Source: Granulicella rosea (GTDB lineage: Bacteria > Acidobacteriota > Terriglobia > Terriglobales > Acidobacteriaceae). From it: DNA of 64,000 nucleotides. Each line of letters begins with the position of its first letter. The stretch's first letter is position 1. Location of the stretch: NCBI RefSeq assembly GCF_900188085.1, contig NZ_FZOU01000002.1:248001-312000 (forward strand), given 5' to 3'. The notes beneath the pieces were generated by a model. It saw nothing but the letters and a program-made list of their open reading frames with translations. It searched no databases and had not been told where the DNA came from. Of this stretch, positions 28,599 to 36,920 are shown in pieces. The position numbers and the translations under genes are program-made.

Positions 28599-29606
28599 AT
28601 GAGCAAACACTTTCGGGTTCCCGGCCGCCTGGCGCTCCGTCTGCAGGAACTGGGAATCTCTGTGTCTGCATTGCTGCGCGATGCGGGGCTGGCGCCGGGA
28701 ACCCTGGACCAGCCCCGCATCCTGCTTACGACGGAGGAGTTCTTCGCGCTCTGGCGGGGAATCGGCCGGCTGAGCAAAGACCCCGGCATCGGGTTGATCC
28801 TGGGCACGGAGACCAAGCCCGAGCACTTCGACCCCGTCGCTCTGGCCGCGCTCTCGACCTCGAGCTTTGGCGAGGCGACGCGTCAGATGGCGCGCTACAA
28901 ACAGCTTTCGTGCCCGGAGAAGATCATCCATCGCACCGATGGCCCGGAGTGGAGCATACAGTTCCAATGGCTGCTGGCGGACGATCACGAGCCCGAGGTC
29001 CTTACCGATCTCTGCTTCGCGTACGTTCTGAACATAGCGCGGCATGGCACAGGAACGAAGATCTCCCCGCTGCACCTGGAGTTGGCCCGACCACGTAGCT
29101 ACACGCGAACGCTCGAACGCCACTTCGGCTGCCCGGTCATCCTCGGCAAGCCGCGGAACGCCATCGTCTTTCGAGCCGCGGACGCCGAACTGCCGTTCGT
29201 CACGCGCAACGCCGAGCTGCTGGCCATGCTGGCGCCCCAGTTCGACGAAGCCCTGAAGGCGCATACGGGAGACGAGAGCTTTCCCGAGCGCGTGCGCGCA
29301 ACCATCCAGCGTAAGCTGACCGGCCAGCGGCCCAGGATCGAGGAGATCGCCCGCGAACTTCACCTGAGTCCGCGTACGCTGCAACGCCGCCTGCAGGATA
29401 CGGGATTCAGCTTCCAGCAGGTGCTCGAGCAGGCCCGCCACCAGCTTGCGCGGCACTACCTGAACAACTCCATGCTGGAGTTGAACGAGGCGGCCTACCT
29501 GCTGGGATACGAAGACTCCAACTCGTTCGTCCGCGCATTTCGCGGGTGGGAGGGAGTGCCTCCCGCGCACTGGCGCGAGGCTCAGCGGACGAGGCTGGCG
29601 ACATAA
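28599..29606 (+). CDS. AraC-family transcriptional regulator (arabinose-binding-like N-terminal domain)
   Basis: 335 residues. The N-terminal about 200 residues match the OruR/ArgR-like arabinose-binding type domain (LRLQELGISVSALLRDAGL at the start, VFRAADAELPFVTRNAEL at its end). The C-terminal HTH pair is present: IEEIARELHLSPRTLQRRLQ and LNEAAYLLGYEDSNSFVRAFR with the family-typical W-E-G-V-P-P turn. Such regulators respond to small molecules and usually activate the adjacent catabolic gene, here the alcohol dehydrogenase 5 bases upstream. The ligand is unknown. Confidence 0.9.
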   Translation: MSKHFRVPGRLALRLQELGISVSALLRDAGLAPGTLDQPRILLTTEEFFALWRGIGRLSKDPGIGLILGTETKPEHFDPVALAALSTSSFGEATRQMARYKQLSCPEKIIHRTDGPEWSIQFQWLLADDHEPEVLTDLCFAYVLNIARHGTGTKISPLHLELARPRSYTRTLERHFGCPVILGKPRNAIVFRAADAELPFVTRNAELLAMLAPQFDEALKAHTGDESFPERVRATIQRKLTGQRPRIEEIARELHLSPRTLQRRLQDTGFSFQQVLEQARHQLARHYLNNSMLELNEAAYLLGYEDSNSFVRAFRGWEGVPPAHWREAQRTRLAT

Positions 29607-29900
29607 CTCGTTTGATTTTTCACATGAGCGTGGAATGTCGGTGAATAATCTCGACGCTAGCGACGGTTATTCTCAGCGCTTCTTTTCCCGCCGATAATGT
29701 TTGCGGCAAACGGGTCTCACTTCAGGCTCACAATCAGATAGTAGCTGGCGTGCGGCAAAGAATAGCTGACGTACCTATAAGTTGTCGTGTATGATTTTCT
29801 CGATAGATTAAAAAATAAATATCCGCACGAGCTGAGAGCAGATTACCGTCTCTCTTGAGTTCCTGTAGCAGGTTGTGCTCGCATTCGAAGGATAGCGGAT
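29607..29900. other. Non-coding leader ahead of the SGNH hydrolase gene
   Basis: About 294 bases without a gene. It is richer in A and T than its surroundings, with a notable run around 29797-29822 (TTTTCTCGATAGATTAAAAA). Two near-identical decamers TAGCTGGCGT (29742) and TAGCTGACGT (29763) are spaced 21 bases apart, two helical turns. They could be regulator half sites. No convincing sigma-70 pair or RNA fold was identified. Confidence 0.4.
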
Positions 29901-32213
29901 ATGAAATCAAGATTCCACTTGATATGGGTATTGCTCGCTTTGTTCTTGATCGCAGTTAGTCCGGGCGCAGCAAGCGGACCTGGACCTGCTGCTCCGACGG
30001 TAATAGTGACGCCGGCTTCACCAAGCGTCACGATCATGCAGCCTTTGACTGTGGGAGTTTCGGTTGGCGGCGGGAGAGGCAACGCGATGCCGACCGGCAC
30101 CGTAACGCTGACCACCGGAAGCTATACATCCGCGCCCTTGGCCTGGACGAGCAGCAACAGTATAGCCTGGATCGGCGACTCGTTGAGTGCTCCTCCAGGA
30201 GGTATTGCACTTGGCGCTCACTGGACAGACCAGGTGCCCATGCTGAATCAACAAGCCATTTACATGCCTAATGTCAGCTGGAACTACGCTGTCGCGGGGC
30301 AGAACACCGATTACATGCTTAAAACGGAACTCCCGCTTTTATTGGCGATGAGTCCACTTCCAAAATATGTCAATATCCTCGGCGGGATGAACGATGTCAT
30401 CGGAGCAGTTCCTGCGTCTACGATCGTTGCAAATATTACGGCCATGGTATCTGCTCTCCAAGCGGTAGGGATCACTCCTATACTCTGTACAATTCCGCCC
30501 AATGACACTTACCCGATAGAGGTTGAGACGGTCAATGCCGCCCTCACCAAATTAGCCGCCTCGCTTCGCGTGACGCTCGTGGATTTTTGGACTGGTCTGG
30601 CTCAAAGTAACGGCGCTTATCAGGCCCAGTATTACTTCGACGGCACACATCCGAATGTTCCGGGATATTCGGAGATGGCCAATGCCTTCATCGCGCAGAC
30701 CGCCTCTCTTTATAGTGGGGGAACGGTGTGGCTCCCTACCAATGTTCAGGACTTGGTGAATTTGGCTCCGGACCCCTTCATGGAGAACGTGCCCACCTCC
30801 TGGGTTCAGACCTTTTATAGCAATTTCGCGACACTTCCCGTCGTGAGCGGCGTTGCAGGCGCCTCTCCAGTCGTCGGTAACTGGATGCAGGCAGTTATTG
30901 CAGTGGATGGTACTGCTGGACACTATGCGATCTTTGGTCCAGGCGACACAGCAAATGCACCTGCAGGCGATTTGATGCTCTTCGTCGCCCGCATTAAGGT
31001 CAGCGGACTCTCAGCTCTCTCTCCCTTGACCAACCAGCAGGGAATCAGCATCTTCGCGGGTCAAACCTCGGATTTAGACCCCTTCGTCACGCCAGTGTTC
31101 AATCTACAGGCAGACTGCCCAGACTGCATTGTTGCAGTCGAGTACATGCAGCCGACTGCGCCTGCTTCTGGCTATAACGTGGGTCCGCAGGTCTATTTCA
31201 CAGGCGGCTCTACGGCAGGCGTAGTGACACTCCAGCTTGCTCAGTTGGGAATCGTGGATCTCACTTCCATCGGAACGCACCTCGACAGCACCGGCAGCGC
31301 ATCCATCGGCATTCCGCCTGGGACGCTGCCGCTGGGGACAGACAATCTGAAGGTCACGTATACCCCTGACGCAGCCAGTTCTCCCAGTTATAACCCTGCC
31401 TTTGGAACAGCCTCGGTGGTAGTTGAGCTTCCGGTGGCGATCATCACCGGCGCGACGCTGCCCTCGGGCACCGCGGGATCGGCCTATTCGCAGACGCTGA
31501 CAGCCACAGGCGGAGCAGGAGTTGGCTATAGCTGGATGGTTACGGCGGGGAGCGGCAGCCTAACTGCGCTGGGTCTGAGCCTGTCCGATAGCGGTGTCCT
31601 AACGGGGGCCGCACCCGTCGCAGGCAACGGAAGCTTTACTGCCGAGGTGACAGATCTAAACGGAAATAAGGCGAGCCAATCGTTTTCCGTAACTGTGAAC
31701 CCCGCCCACACCTTCACGATTGCCGGCGTAACAATCTCAGTTCTGCCGGGCGCCGTCACTGGAAACTCCTCAACCATTACCATCACACCGGAGAATGGCT
31801 TCAAGGGAATTGTCAATCTGAGCTGTGCCATCACTCCAATCGCGGCAAGTGATTCCGCGATATGCAGCTTTTCTCAACCTATGATTGGGGTAAGCGGCTC
31901 TTCAGCGCAAAGCACAACCCTGTCGGTTTACACGACGGCGGCTACCGCTCTTGATCGACCTATGAAGCCGTTTGGGCCTGTGGCTGGTTTGGTGAGTCTG
32001 GCGATGGTGCTTTTTGTAGGCATTCCGGCGAGACGGCGTAACTGGCCGGCATCGTTGGGATTGCTCCTCTTCCTTGTTCTCGCTACTTCTGCCATCGGCT
32101 GCGCGGGCGGTTCGAGGAATCCGGGCACGACGCCGGGAAGCTATATGGTCACCGTAACCGGCACATCGGGAGCAATCACGACGACAGGTGCCGTGCCCCT
32201 CATCGTACAGTAG
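29901..32213 (+). CDS. Secreted SGNH/GDSL hydrolase nested within an Ig-like domain, with C-terminal anchor module
   Basis: 770 residues. Signal peptide at residues 1-25. An Ig-like beta domain begins at about 30 (PTVIVTPASPSVTIMQPLTV, GTVTLTTGSYTSAPL) and is interrupted at about 80 by an SGNH hydrolase. The hydrolase shows IGDSL (Ser94), the glycine block YAVAGQNT, GGMND (Asn164) and DGTHPN (Asp247, His250). The Ig domain resumes at about 461 (STGSASIGIPPGTLPLGTDN). A second Ig-like domain follows at about 512-600. Residues 688-770 are the shared C-terminal module: hydrophobic segment, PARRR, second hydrophobic segment ending AIGC, and a tail ending LIVQ. Likely a surface esterase acting on acylated polysaccharide; substrate unknown. 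Base composition is less GC-rich than neighbours. Confidence 0.85.
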   Translation: MKSRFHLIWVLLALFLIAVSPGAASGPGPAAPTVIVTPASPSVTIMQPLTVGVSVGGGRGNAMPTGTVTLTTGSYTSAPLAWTSSNSIAWIGDSLSAPPGGIALGAHWTDQVPMLNQQAIYMPNVSWNYAVAGQNTDYMLKTELPLLLAMSPLPKYVNILGGMNDVIGAVPASTIVANITAMVSALQAVGITPILCTIPPNDTYPIEVETVNAALTKLAASLRVTLVDFWTGLAQSNGAYQAQYYFDGTHPNVPGYSEMANAFIAQTASLYSGGTVWLPTNVQDLVNLAPDPFMENVPTSWVQTFYSNFATLPVVSGVAGASPVVGNWMQAVIAVDGTAGHYAIFGPGDTANAPAGDLMLFVARIKVSGLSALSPLTNQQGISIFAGQTSDLDPFVTPVFNLQADCPDCIVAVEYMQPTAPASGYNVGPQVYFTGGSTAGVVTLQLAQLGIVDLTSIGTHLDSTGSASIGIPPGTLPLGTDNLKVTYTPDAASSPSYNPAFGTASVVVELPVAIITGATLPSGTAGSAYSQTLTATGGAGVGYSWMVTAGSGSLTALGLSLSDSGVLTGAAPVAGNGSFTAEVTDLNGNKASQSFSVTVNPAHTFTIAGVTISVLPGAVTGNSSTITITPENGFKGIVNLSCAITPIAASDSAICSFSQPMIGVSGSSAQSTTLSVYTTAATALDRPMKPFGPVAGLVSLAMVLFVGIPARRRNWPASLGLLLFLVLATSAIGCAGGSRNPGTTPGSYMVTVTGTSGAITTTGAVPLIVQ

Positions 32214-32281
32214 ACGCTTGATCATACTAAGGTGAGAAAAGTCTCATCCTGGTATGGTGCCGCTTCATTTTAGTGAGGAAT

Positions 32282-32633
32282 TGGTGGAGGCGGTGGGAGT
32301 CGAACCCACGTCCGAAAAAACTTCCAACAGAGAGCTTTCATGCTTTTCCACGTTCATCTTTGTCTCGTCATCACCGCTAGGAACGGGCGAAGAAACGATG
32401 ACGACCAGCCTGATTGATCTCGTCATTGCCGTACAGACGGAACAGCGTTGACCAGCCTACTGTGCGACGATCGGTACCGGCCCGTAGGCTAAGCTGGAGC
32501 GATCGGCTACTTACAATTAAGCAGCAAGAGCGAACTGAGGTTCGGCACTTATGGTTTTGTGAGCGATTACGGGTGTCCACACCCCGGCATGCCTCTCTGC
32601 CACAAGCAATCCCGTCGAAGCCGTGACGCCCCC
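32282..32633 (-). ncRNA. ssrA: Transfer-messenger RNA (tmRNA), proteolysis tag AEPQFALAA
   Basis: The 5' end at 32633 reads GGGGGCGTCACGGCTTCGAC, the standard tmRNA opening. The 3' end at 32282 is a T arm GTGGG-TTCGACT-CCCAC followed by CGCCTCC and ACCA (CCA encoded). The ends pair as a 7-bp acceptor stem with G-U at the third pair, the alanine identity element. The tag frame is 32546-32517: GCC GAA CCT CAG TTC GCT CTT GCT GCT TAA, giving AEPQFALAA. tmRNA rescues stalled ribosomes together with SmpB (not in this window). A TATAAT box lies at 32688-32683 on the minus strand, but no good -35 box was found. Confidence 0.96.
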
Positions 32634-32693
32634 ATTTTGGAGCTGGCCTAACATTGCGTTGGGCACTCAAAGAACTGACTCGATTATAACGCG

Positions 32694-33113
32694 TTATGCA
32701 AAAGCCAGTACGAGCGCGCCCATGGCAATCAGCCCGCCGCCCGCCAGCTTCATCGGCGTCATGCTTTCGCCCAGAAACAGCCACGCGCAGAGGATCACAA
32801 TCACGACGCTCAGCTTGTCGATCGGCACCACGCTCGACGCCGGACCAAGCTGCAGCGCACGGAAGTAGCAGAGCCACGAAAGGCCGGTCGCCACGCCTGA
32901 GAGCACCAGAAAGACCCAGCTTCGCCGGCCGATCTGCGCGATCTCCCCGTGCTTGCCCAGGCCAATCGCGATCGCCCAGGTAAAGACGAGGATCACCGTC
33001 GTGCGAATCGCCGTGGCGAGGTTGGAGTCGATGCCCGCGATGCCGATCTTCGCCAGAATCGCCGTCGCCGCCGCAAACCCGGCCGAGAGCAGCGCCCAGA
33101 AGAGCCAGCCCAC
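32694..33113 (-). CDS. Single-domain EamA/DMT-family transporter
   Basis: 139 residues with about five membrane helices, one EamA unit rather than the usual two. The end-of-unit block SSVVPIDKLSVVIVILCAWLFLGE is characteristic of the drug/metabolite transporter superfamily; single-unit members act as dimers. Substrate unknown. It starts with GTG at 33113 immediately after the stop of the PCYC-motif gene, so the two are translated as one unit. It lies just upstream of the tmRNA gene on the same strand. Confidence 0.85.
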   Translation of the reverse strand: MGWLFWALLSAGFAAATAILAKIGIAGIDSNLATAIRTTVILVFTWAIAIGLGKHGEIAQIGRRSWVFLVLSGVATGLSWLCYFRALQLGPASSVVPIDKLSVVIVILCAWLFLGESMTPMKLAGGGLIAMGALVLAFA

Positions 33114-33551
33114 CTAGAGCGTGGCCTTTTCGAGGTCGACGTTCATCCACTCGCCGTGCTCGATGCCTGCGCGAATCTGCGCCGGCGTGCGGCCCTTCTT
33201 CGTCTGCTGATAGCTGTAGACCGCCTCTTTCATGCAGGTCGAGCAGGCCGCGCCGTGTGTCGCCTCGAAGCAGCTATGCAGGCTATTGTGGCCCATCTCG
33301 CGATCGCAGCGGCAGTAGCAGGGCTGCTGGTGCAGCACGCCGGGAATCTTCGCCGCCATCTTGTACGCGACGACCTGGTACGGATGCGAAAAGTATGGAC
33401 CGGTCAACTGGGCGCCCGACAGAACCGGCGGCAGAGGCCGGCTGGGAGCCGCCGCGTTGTAGGCCGGAATGTCGTCGGCAGGGTTTGCCCACTGGGCGGA
33501 AGCCACGATCGTTACAAGTCCAAGCGCCAGACATCCCAGAAGCTTCTTCAT
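33114..33551 (-). CDS. PCYC-motif (PCYCGC family) exported protein
   Basis: 145 residues with a signal peptide (MKKLLGCLALGLVTIVASA). The core PCYCRCDREMGHNSLHSCF with a later GAACSTCMKEA matches the PCYCGC-motif family of unknown function. The six cysteines and His spaced like this suggest metal or heme binding, though no direct evidence exists here. The start at 33551 is preferred because the signal peptide begins there; the frame extends 20 codons upstream. It abuts the EamA gene. A candidate small RNA gene reading in the same direction lies upstream. Confidence 0.8.
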   Translation of the reverse strand: MKKLLGCLALGLVTIVASAQWANPADDIPAYNAAAPSRPLPPVLSGAQLTGPYFSHPYQVVAYKMAAKIPGVLHQQPCYCRCDREMGHNSLHSCFEATHGAACSTCMKEAVYSYQQTKKGRTPAQIRAGIEHGEWMNVDLEKATL

Positions 33552-33625
33552 GCTTTCCATGATAAACCGCGAAGAGAAACAGCGGCAGGGAAGCATCCAT
33601 CCGGATTCCACCTCGTTGCCGGCGC

Positions 33626-33661
33626 AAAAAAAGGCGGCATGAACGGTGATCAGTTCATGCC
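33626..33661 (-). terminator. Intrinsic terminator of the candidate small RNA
   Basis: On the minus strand GGCATGAAC, loop TGATCACC, GTTCATGCC, then GCC and a run of seven T (33632-33626). It is a textbook Rho-independent terminator. Confidence 0.85.
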
Positions 33662-33743
33662 GGGAGGCCAGTGACGCAACTTGTGGTTAGCTGCCCAAAG
33701 TGTTTCGGGGCTAACAAAGTTTCCGGGGAGGTATCTCGCCCGT
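33626..33743 (-). ncRNA. Candidate structured small RNA with own promoter and terminator
   Basis: A region without a reading frame on the minus strand. A promoter (TTCCAC, 17 bases, TATTCT) places the start near 33743. The transcript would contain GTTAGCCCC...GGGCAGCTAAC (33715-33686), flanked by AACTT and AAGTT that extend the stem. It ends in a terminator, GGCATGAAC/GTTCATGCC followed by GCC and seven T. Predicted length is about 118 bases. I cannot assign it to a known RNA family. The acido-1 RNA motif known from Acidobacteriota, or a small 6S-like RNA, should be tested. Confidence 0.5.
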
Positions 33744-33749
33744 AGTCAA

Positions 33750-33778
33750 AGAATAGCATCGCAACCGCTTGAGTGGAA
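33750..33778 (-). promoter_or_regulatory. Sigma-70-type promoter of the candidate small RNA
   Basis: Minus strand -35 box TTCCAC (33778-33773), exactly 17 bases, then -10 box TATTCT (33755-33750). It lies in the spacer downstream of the pterin dehydratase gene. Confidence 0.5.
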
Positions 33779-33856
33779 GAAAAAATATGGAATTCCATCA
33801 ATTTCTATGAAAAATCTTGCAGCGCGCTCCGCCATCTACTGTTTTTAGGACAGTTC

Positions 33857-34147
33857 TCAAACCTGCAGGGCGCGCACAGAACGGGCAAATTCTGTATCCC
33901 GCGTTGTGATTCCGTTAGCCGCGTGCGTCACCAAGGCCAGGCGCACACGTTTATAGCGTATGTCGATGTCCGGATGGTGGTCGCGCGCCTCGGCGAGCAC
34001 AGCGATTCGGTCCACGAACGCGATCGCTTCGGGGAAGGTGGAAAACTCCCACTCCCGCACGATCATGCCGCCGGCGAGGCTCCACTGAGGCTCTTGCGCC
34101 AAAAACTCGGCCAGTTGTTCTCCGGTCAGGATCTTCATACCCGTCAT
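33857..34147 (-). CDS. phhB: Pterin-4-alpha-carbinolamine dehydratase
   Basis: 96 residues. The active-site block EARDHHPDIDIRYKRVRLALVTH contains the paired histidines and the downstream His that dehydrate 4a-hydroxytetrahydrobiopterin. The enzyme recycles the pterin cofactor of aromatic amino acid hydroxylases, and many bacteria have it without a hydroxylase. The start at 34147 (GGAAG 8 bases upstream) or the ATG at 34138 are both possible. The start lies 14 bases after the stop of the HD-GYP gene, so the two are probably co-transcribed. Confidence 0.9.
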   Translation of the reverse strand: MTGMKILTGEQLAEFLAQEPQWSLAGGMIVREWEFSTFPEAIAFVDRIAVLAEARDHHPDIDIRYKRVRLALVTHAANGITTRDTEFARSVRALQV

Positions 34148-34161
34148 GCTAGGCGCTTCCG

Positions 34162-35265
34162 CTAGACGTACGCAACCTCGGGCCGGCAAAGGATCGGGCT
34201 TCCTGCCTTCGGCGCGAGGCGGGCGATCTCCGCGCGCAGCTCGCTCCAGCCCACGGGATCCATGCGCAGAAAGACCTGGACGATGGCCGGGTCGAACTGC
34301 CGCCCCGAGCACCGCTCGATCTCTTTGCGTGCCTCGACGAAGGTTGCGCCCTTGCGGTACGGCCGATCGGAGGTGATGGCGTCGAGCGTGTCCGCGATGG
34401 CGAAGATGCGCGCGCCGAGCGGAATCTCTTCGCCCTTGAGTCCGCGCGGATAGCCGCTGCCGTCGAAGCTCTCCTGGTGTGCGTAGACGATCTCGGACGC
34501 ATCCTGCAGGAAGGGGATCTTGCGCACCATCTCATACCCGCGGGCGCAGTGTTCGCGCATGATGATCAGCTCGTCGGGGTCGAGCTTGCCCGGCTTCAGC
34601 AGCACCCGGTCCGGCGTGGAGATCTTGCCGATATCGTGCAGAAAGGCGCCGCGCGCGATGATCTTCAGGTCGTTCGCGCCGACGCCCATCTCCCGCGCCA
34701 GCGCGATGGTGTAGGCCGTGACGCGTTTGGAGTGGCCCTCGGTCTCCGCGTCGCGCAGGTCGAGCGCGTCGCCCATGGCCTCGAGCGTGATGTCGTAGCT
34801 GCGTTCGAGATCCTGCATGGTGGCGCGCAGCCGCGCCGTGCGGGCGGAGACCATCTCCTCGAGATTCTGCCGGTAGACCACGTTCTGCGTCCGCAGACGG
34901 CCATGCTCCACCGCCCGCGTTACGACGCTGAGCAACTGCGCGCGGTCGAAGGGCTTCAGCAGGTAGTCAATGGCGCCGCGCCGAAAGGCGTTTGTCGCCA
35001 CGTGAATATCATGTACCGCGGTGACGATGACCACGGGAATTCCTGCATGATCCGCGCAGAGGTGGTCGAGCAAGGCAAGCCCATCCATGCCCGGCATCAT
35101 CAGATCGGAGAGCACGAGGTCGTAGCCCGTGCCCTCTTTCATCAACTGCAGAGCCTCCTCGGCGTTGCGTGCGCAGACGACCTCGTAGCCGCTTCGCTCC
35201 AGCAGCGCCGAGACGATACGACACACAGCCGATTCGTCGTCTACCACCAGAATGCGTGCAGTCAT
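34162..35265 (-). CDS. Response regulator with HD-GYP output domain (cyclic-di-GMP phosphodiesterase type)
   Basis: 367 residues. The receiver domain (1-120) has the acidic pair VDDE, the phosphoacceptor Asp in LVLSDLMMPGMDGL, the Thr of VIVTA and Lys of LLKPFD. A coiled-coil linker (about 130-170) joins it to an HD-GYP domain. That domain shows AETEGHSKRV, GAFLHDIGKISTPD (HD), HQESFDGSGYPRG (GYP) and FAIADTLDAITSDRPYR. Intact motifs predict hydrolysis of cyclic di-GMP, so the protein should link a histidine-kinase signal to second-messenger level. No kinase gene is adjacent. The start at 35265 places the receiver at residue 3. Confidence 0.93.
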   Translation of the reverse strand: MTARILVVDDESAVCRIVSALLERSGYEVVCARNAEEALQLMKEGTGYDLVLSDLMMPGMDGLALLDHLCADHAGIPVVIVTAVHDIHVATNAFRRGAIDYLLKPFDRAQLLSVVTRAVEHGRLRTQNVVYRQNLEEMVSARTARLRATMQDLERSYDITLEAMGDALDLRDAETEGHSKRVTAYTIALAREMGVGANDLKIIARGAFLHDIGKISTPDRVLLKPGKLDPDELIIMREHCARGYEMVRKIPFLQDASEIVYAHQESFDGSGYPRGLKGEEIPLGARIFAIADTLDAITSDRPYRKGATFVEARKEIERCSGRQFDPAIVQVFLRMDPVGWSELRAEIARLAPKAGSPILCRPEVAYV

Positions 35266-35381
35266 GCAGGGAGATACCCGGGCGCAGAGGCGCGATATCC
35301 ACATCATCGGCAACGAGGCGCGAGACTTCACCCCATCGCCCCGGCCCGCAGGAAACTTTCGTCACCTCGTCGACTGCCGCT

Positions 35382-36818
35382 TTAGCAACCCTTCGCGGCG
35401 TCCCGCGCAGACTTCTTCGCCGCCACCCAGCCCGGCTTCGTCACCTGGCGAGAGCGTCCCAGGGCCAGTGCGCCCGGCTCCACATCTTCCGTAATGCAGG
35501 AACCCGCAGCGATATAGGCGCCATCGCCCAGCGTGACTGGCGCGACCAGCGTCGAATCCGATCCGACGAAGACGCCGTCACCGATCGTCGTCCGGTGCTT
35601 GTGAATGCCGTCGTAGTTGCATGTGATCGCCCCGGCGCCGATGTTCACGCCGTCGCCGATCACCGCGTCGCCAAGATAGTTCAGGTGGTTGGCCTTCGAA
35701 CCCTTGCCCAGTGTCGTCTTCTTTGTTTCGACGAAGTTGCCCACGTGCGCGCCTTCACCGATCCGGCTCTCGGGCCGCAGATGCGCGTAAGGCCCAAGCA
35801 CCGCCGCATCGGCCACCACGGCGTGGTCGAGGATACAGCCGTTTCGCACCAGCACTCCATCGCCAAGGGCCGAATCCTGAATGACCGAGTGCGAGCGCAC
35901 GCGGCAGTCCGAACCGATCGCCGTCGCGCCCAGCAGTTGCACGTAGGGTTCGATCACGGTGTCCGGGCCGACCGTGACCGCGGAGTCGATCACGCAGGTC
36001 TCCGGCCGGAAGATGGTGACGCCCTGCGCCATCAGCCGGCGCGCGGAGTCGAGCCGCATGGCGGCGTCCAGATGCATCATCTCGGCGATGGTGTTCGCGC
36101 CCAGCACCTCGTCGACGCTTGCGGCCTTCACGGCAATGACGCGCTCGCCGTCCGCCACGAGCATGGCGGCGACGTCGGTCAGGTAGAACTCGCCGTGCGC
36201 GTTGTCGGTCGAAAGACCGTCGAGCTTGGCGAAGAGGGAGGCCGTGCGAAAGCAGTAGATGCCGGAGTTGATCTCCGGTGCGCCGAGTTGGTGCGGGGCG
36301 AGCGACTTCTGCTCGACGATGGCCGCGACCTCGGGCCCATCCTCGCGCAGGCGGATGACACGACCGTAGCCGTGCGGATTGCCGGGAACGGCGGTCAGGA
36401 TCGTCATGGACGCGCCGGCGGCGAGATGCGCCTCGCAGACCTCGCGGATCGTCTCCGGCCGGATCAACGGCACGTCGCCGCTGAGCACCAGCAGATTCTC
36501 GGGAACGGTATGGCCGCCGAGCTCGAAGTAGGCCTTCACCATCTGCAGCGCATGGCCGGTGCCGCGCTGCTCCGGCTGCAGGACGAACTGCACGCCGGTG
36601 GCCTTGACGGCGGCAGTCACGCGCTCGGCCTCGTGCCCGACGATGCAGTAGATATCCTCGGCCGGCACGACGGTCTTTGCCGCGGCAATCACATGCAGCA
36701 GCAGCGCGCGCCCGCCAATCTCATGCAGCACCTTCGGACGCTTCGACTTCAGTCGCGTGCCTTTGCCCGCTGCCATGATCGCAATCGCAAAACCCGCCAA
36801 CCCGGATGTTTCAACCAT
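35382..36818 (-). CDS. glmU: Bifunctional UDP-N-acetylglucosamine pyrophosphorylase / glucosamine-1-phosphate acetyltransferase
   Basis: 478 residues. The N-terminal uridyltransferase has AIAIMAAGKGTRLKSKRPK (nucleotide loop with Arg and Lys) and LVLSGDVPLIRPET. The C-terminal left-handed beta-helix holds hexapeptide repeats (VTVGPDTVIEPY, SRIGEGAHVGNFVETKK, ALGKGSK-type blocks and NYLGDAVIGDGVNIGAGAI) with the acetyltransferase residues NYDGIHKHRT. GlmU makes UDP-GlcNAc for peptidoglycan and LPS. All key blocks appear intact. It is separated from the HD-GYP gene by about 115 bases. Confidence 0.96.
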   Translation of the reverse strand: MVETSGLAGFAIAIMAAGKGTRLKSKRPKVLHEIGGRALLLHVIAAAKTVVPAEDIYCIVGHEAERVTAAVKATGVQFVLQPEQRGTGHALQMVKAYFELGGHTVPENLLVLSGDVPLIRPETIREVCEAHLAAGASMTILTAVPGNPHGYGRVIRLREDGPEVAAIVEQKSLAPHQLGAPEINSGIYCFRTASLFAKLDGLSTDNAHGEFYLTDVAAMLVADGERVIAVKAASVDEVLGANTIAEMMHLDAAMRLDSARRLMAQGVTIFRPETCVIDSAVTVGPDTVIEPYVQLLGATAIGSDCRVRSHSVIQDSALGDGVLVRNGCILDHAVVADAAVLGPYAHLRPESRIGEGAHVGNFVETKKTTLGKGSKANHLNYLGDAVIGDGVNIGAGAITCNYDGIHKHRTTIGDGVFVGSDSTLVAPVTLGDGAYIAAGSCITEDVEPGALALGRSRQVTKPGWVAAKKSARDAAKGC

Positions 36819-36920
36819 TCCTCGAACCTCTTTTTAAAGTCGTCGCCCGTTATCTTCTCATGCAGCAAGCGTCATCAATAAGATGCGAGCGGTGCATAAT
36901 GGAAGGCACGAGGCGCATCC

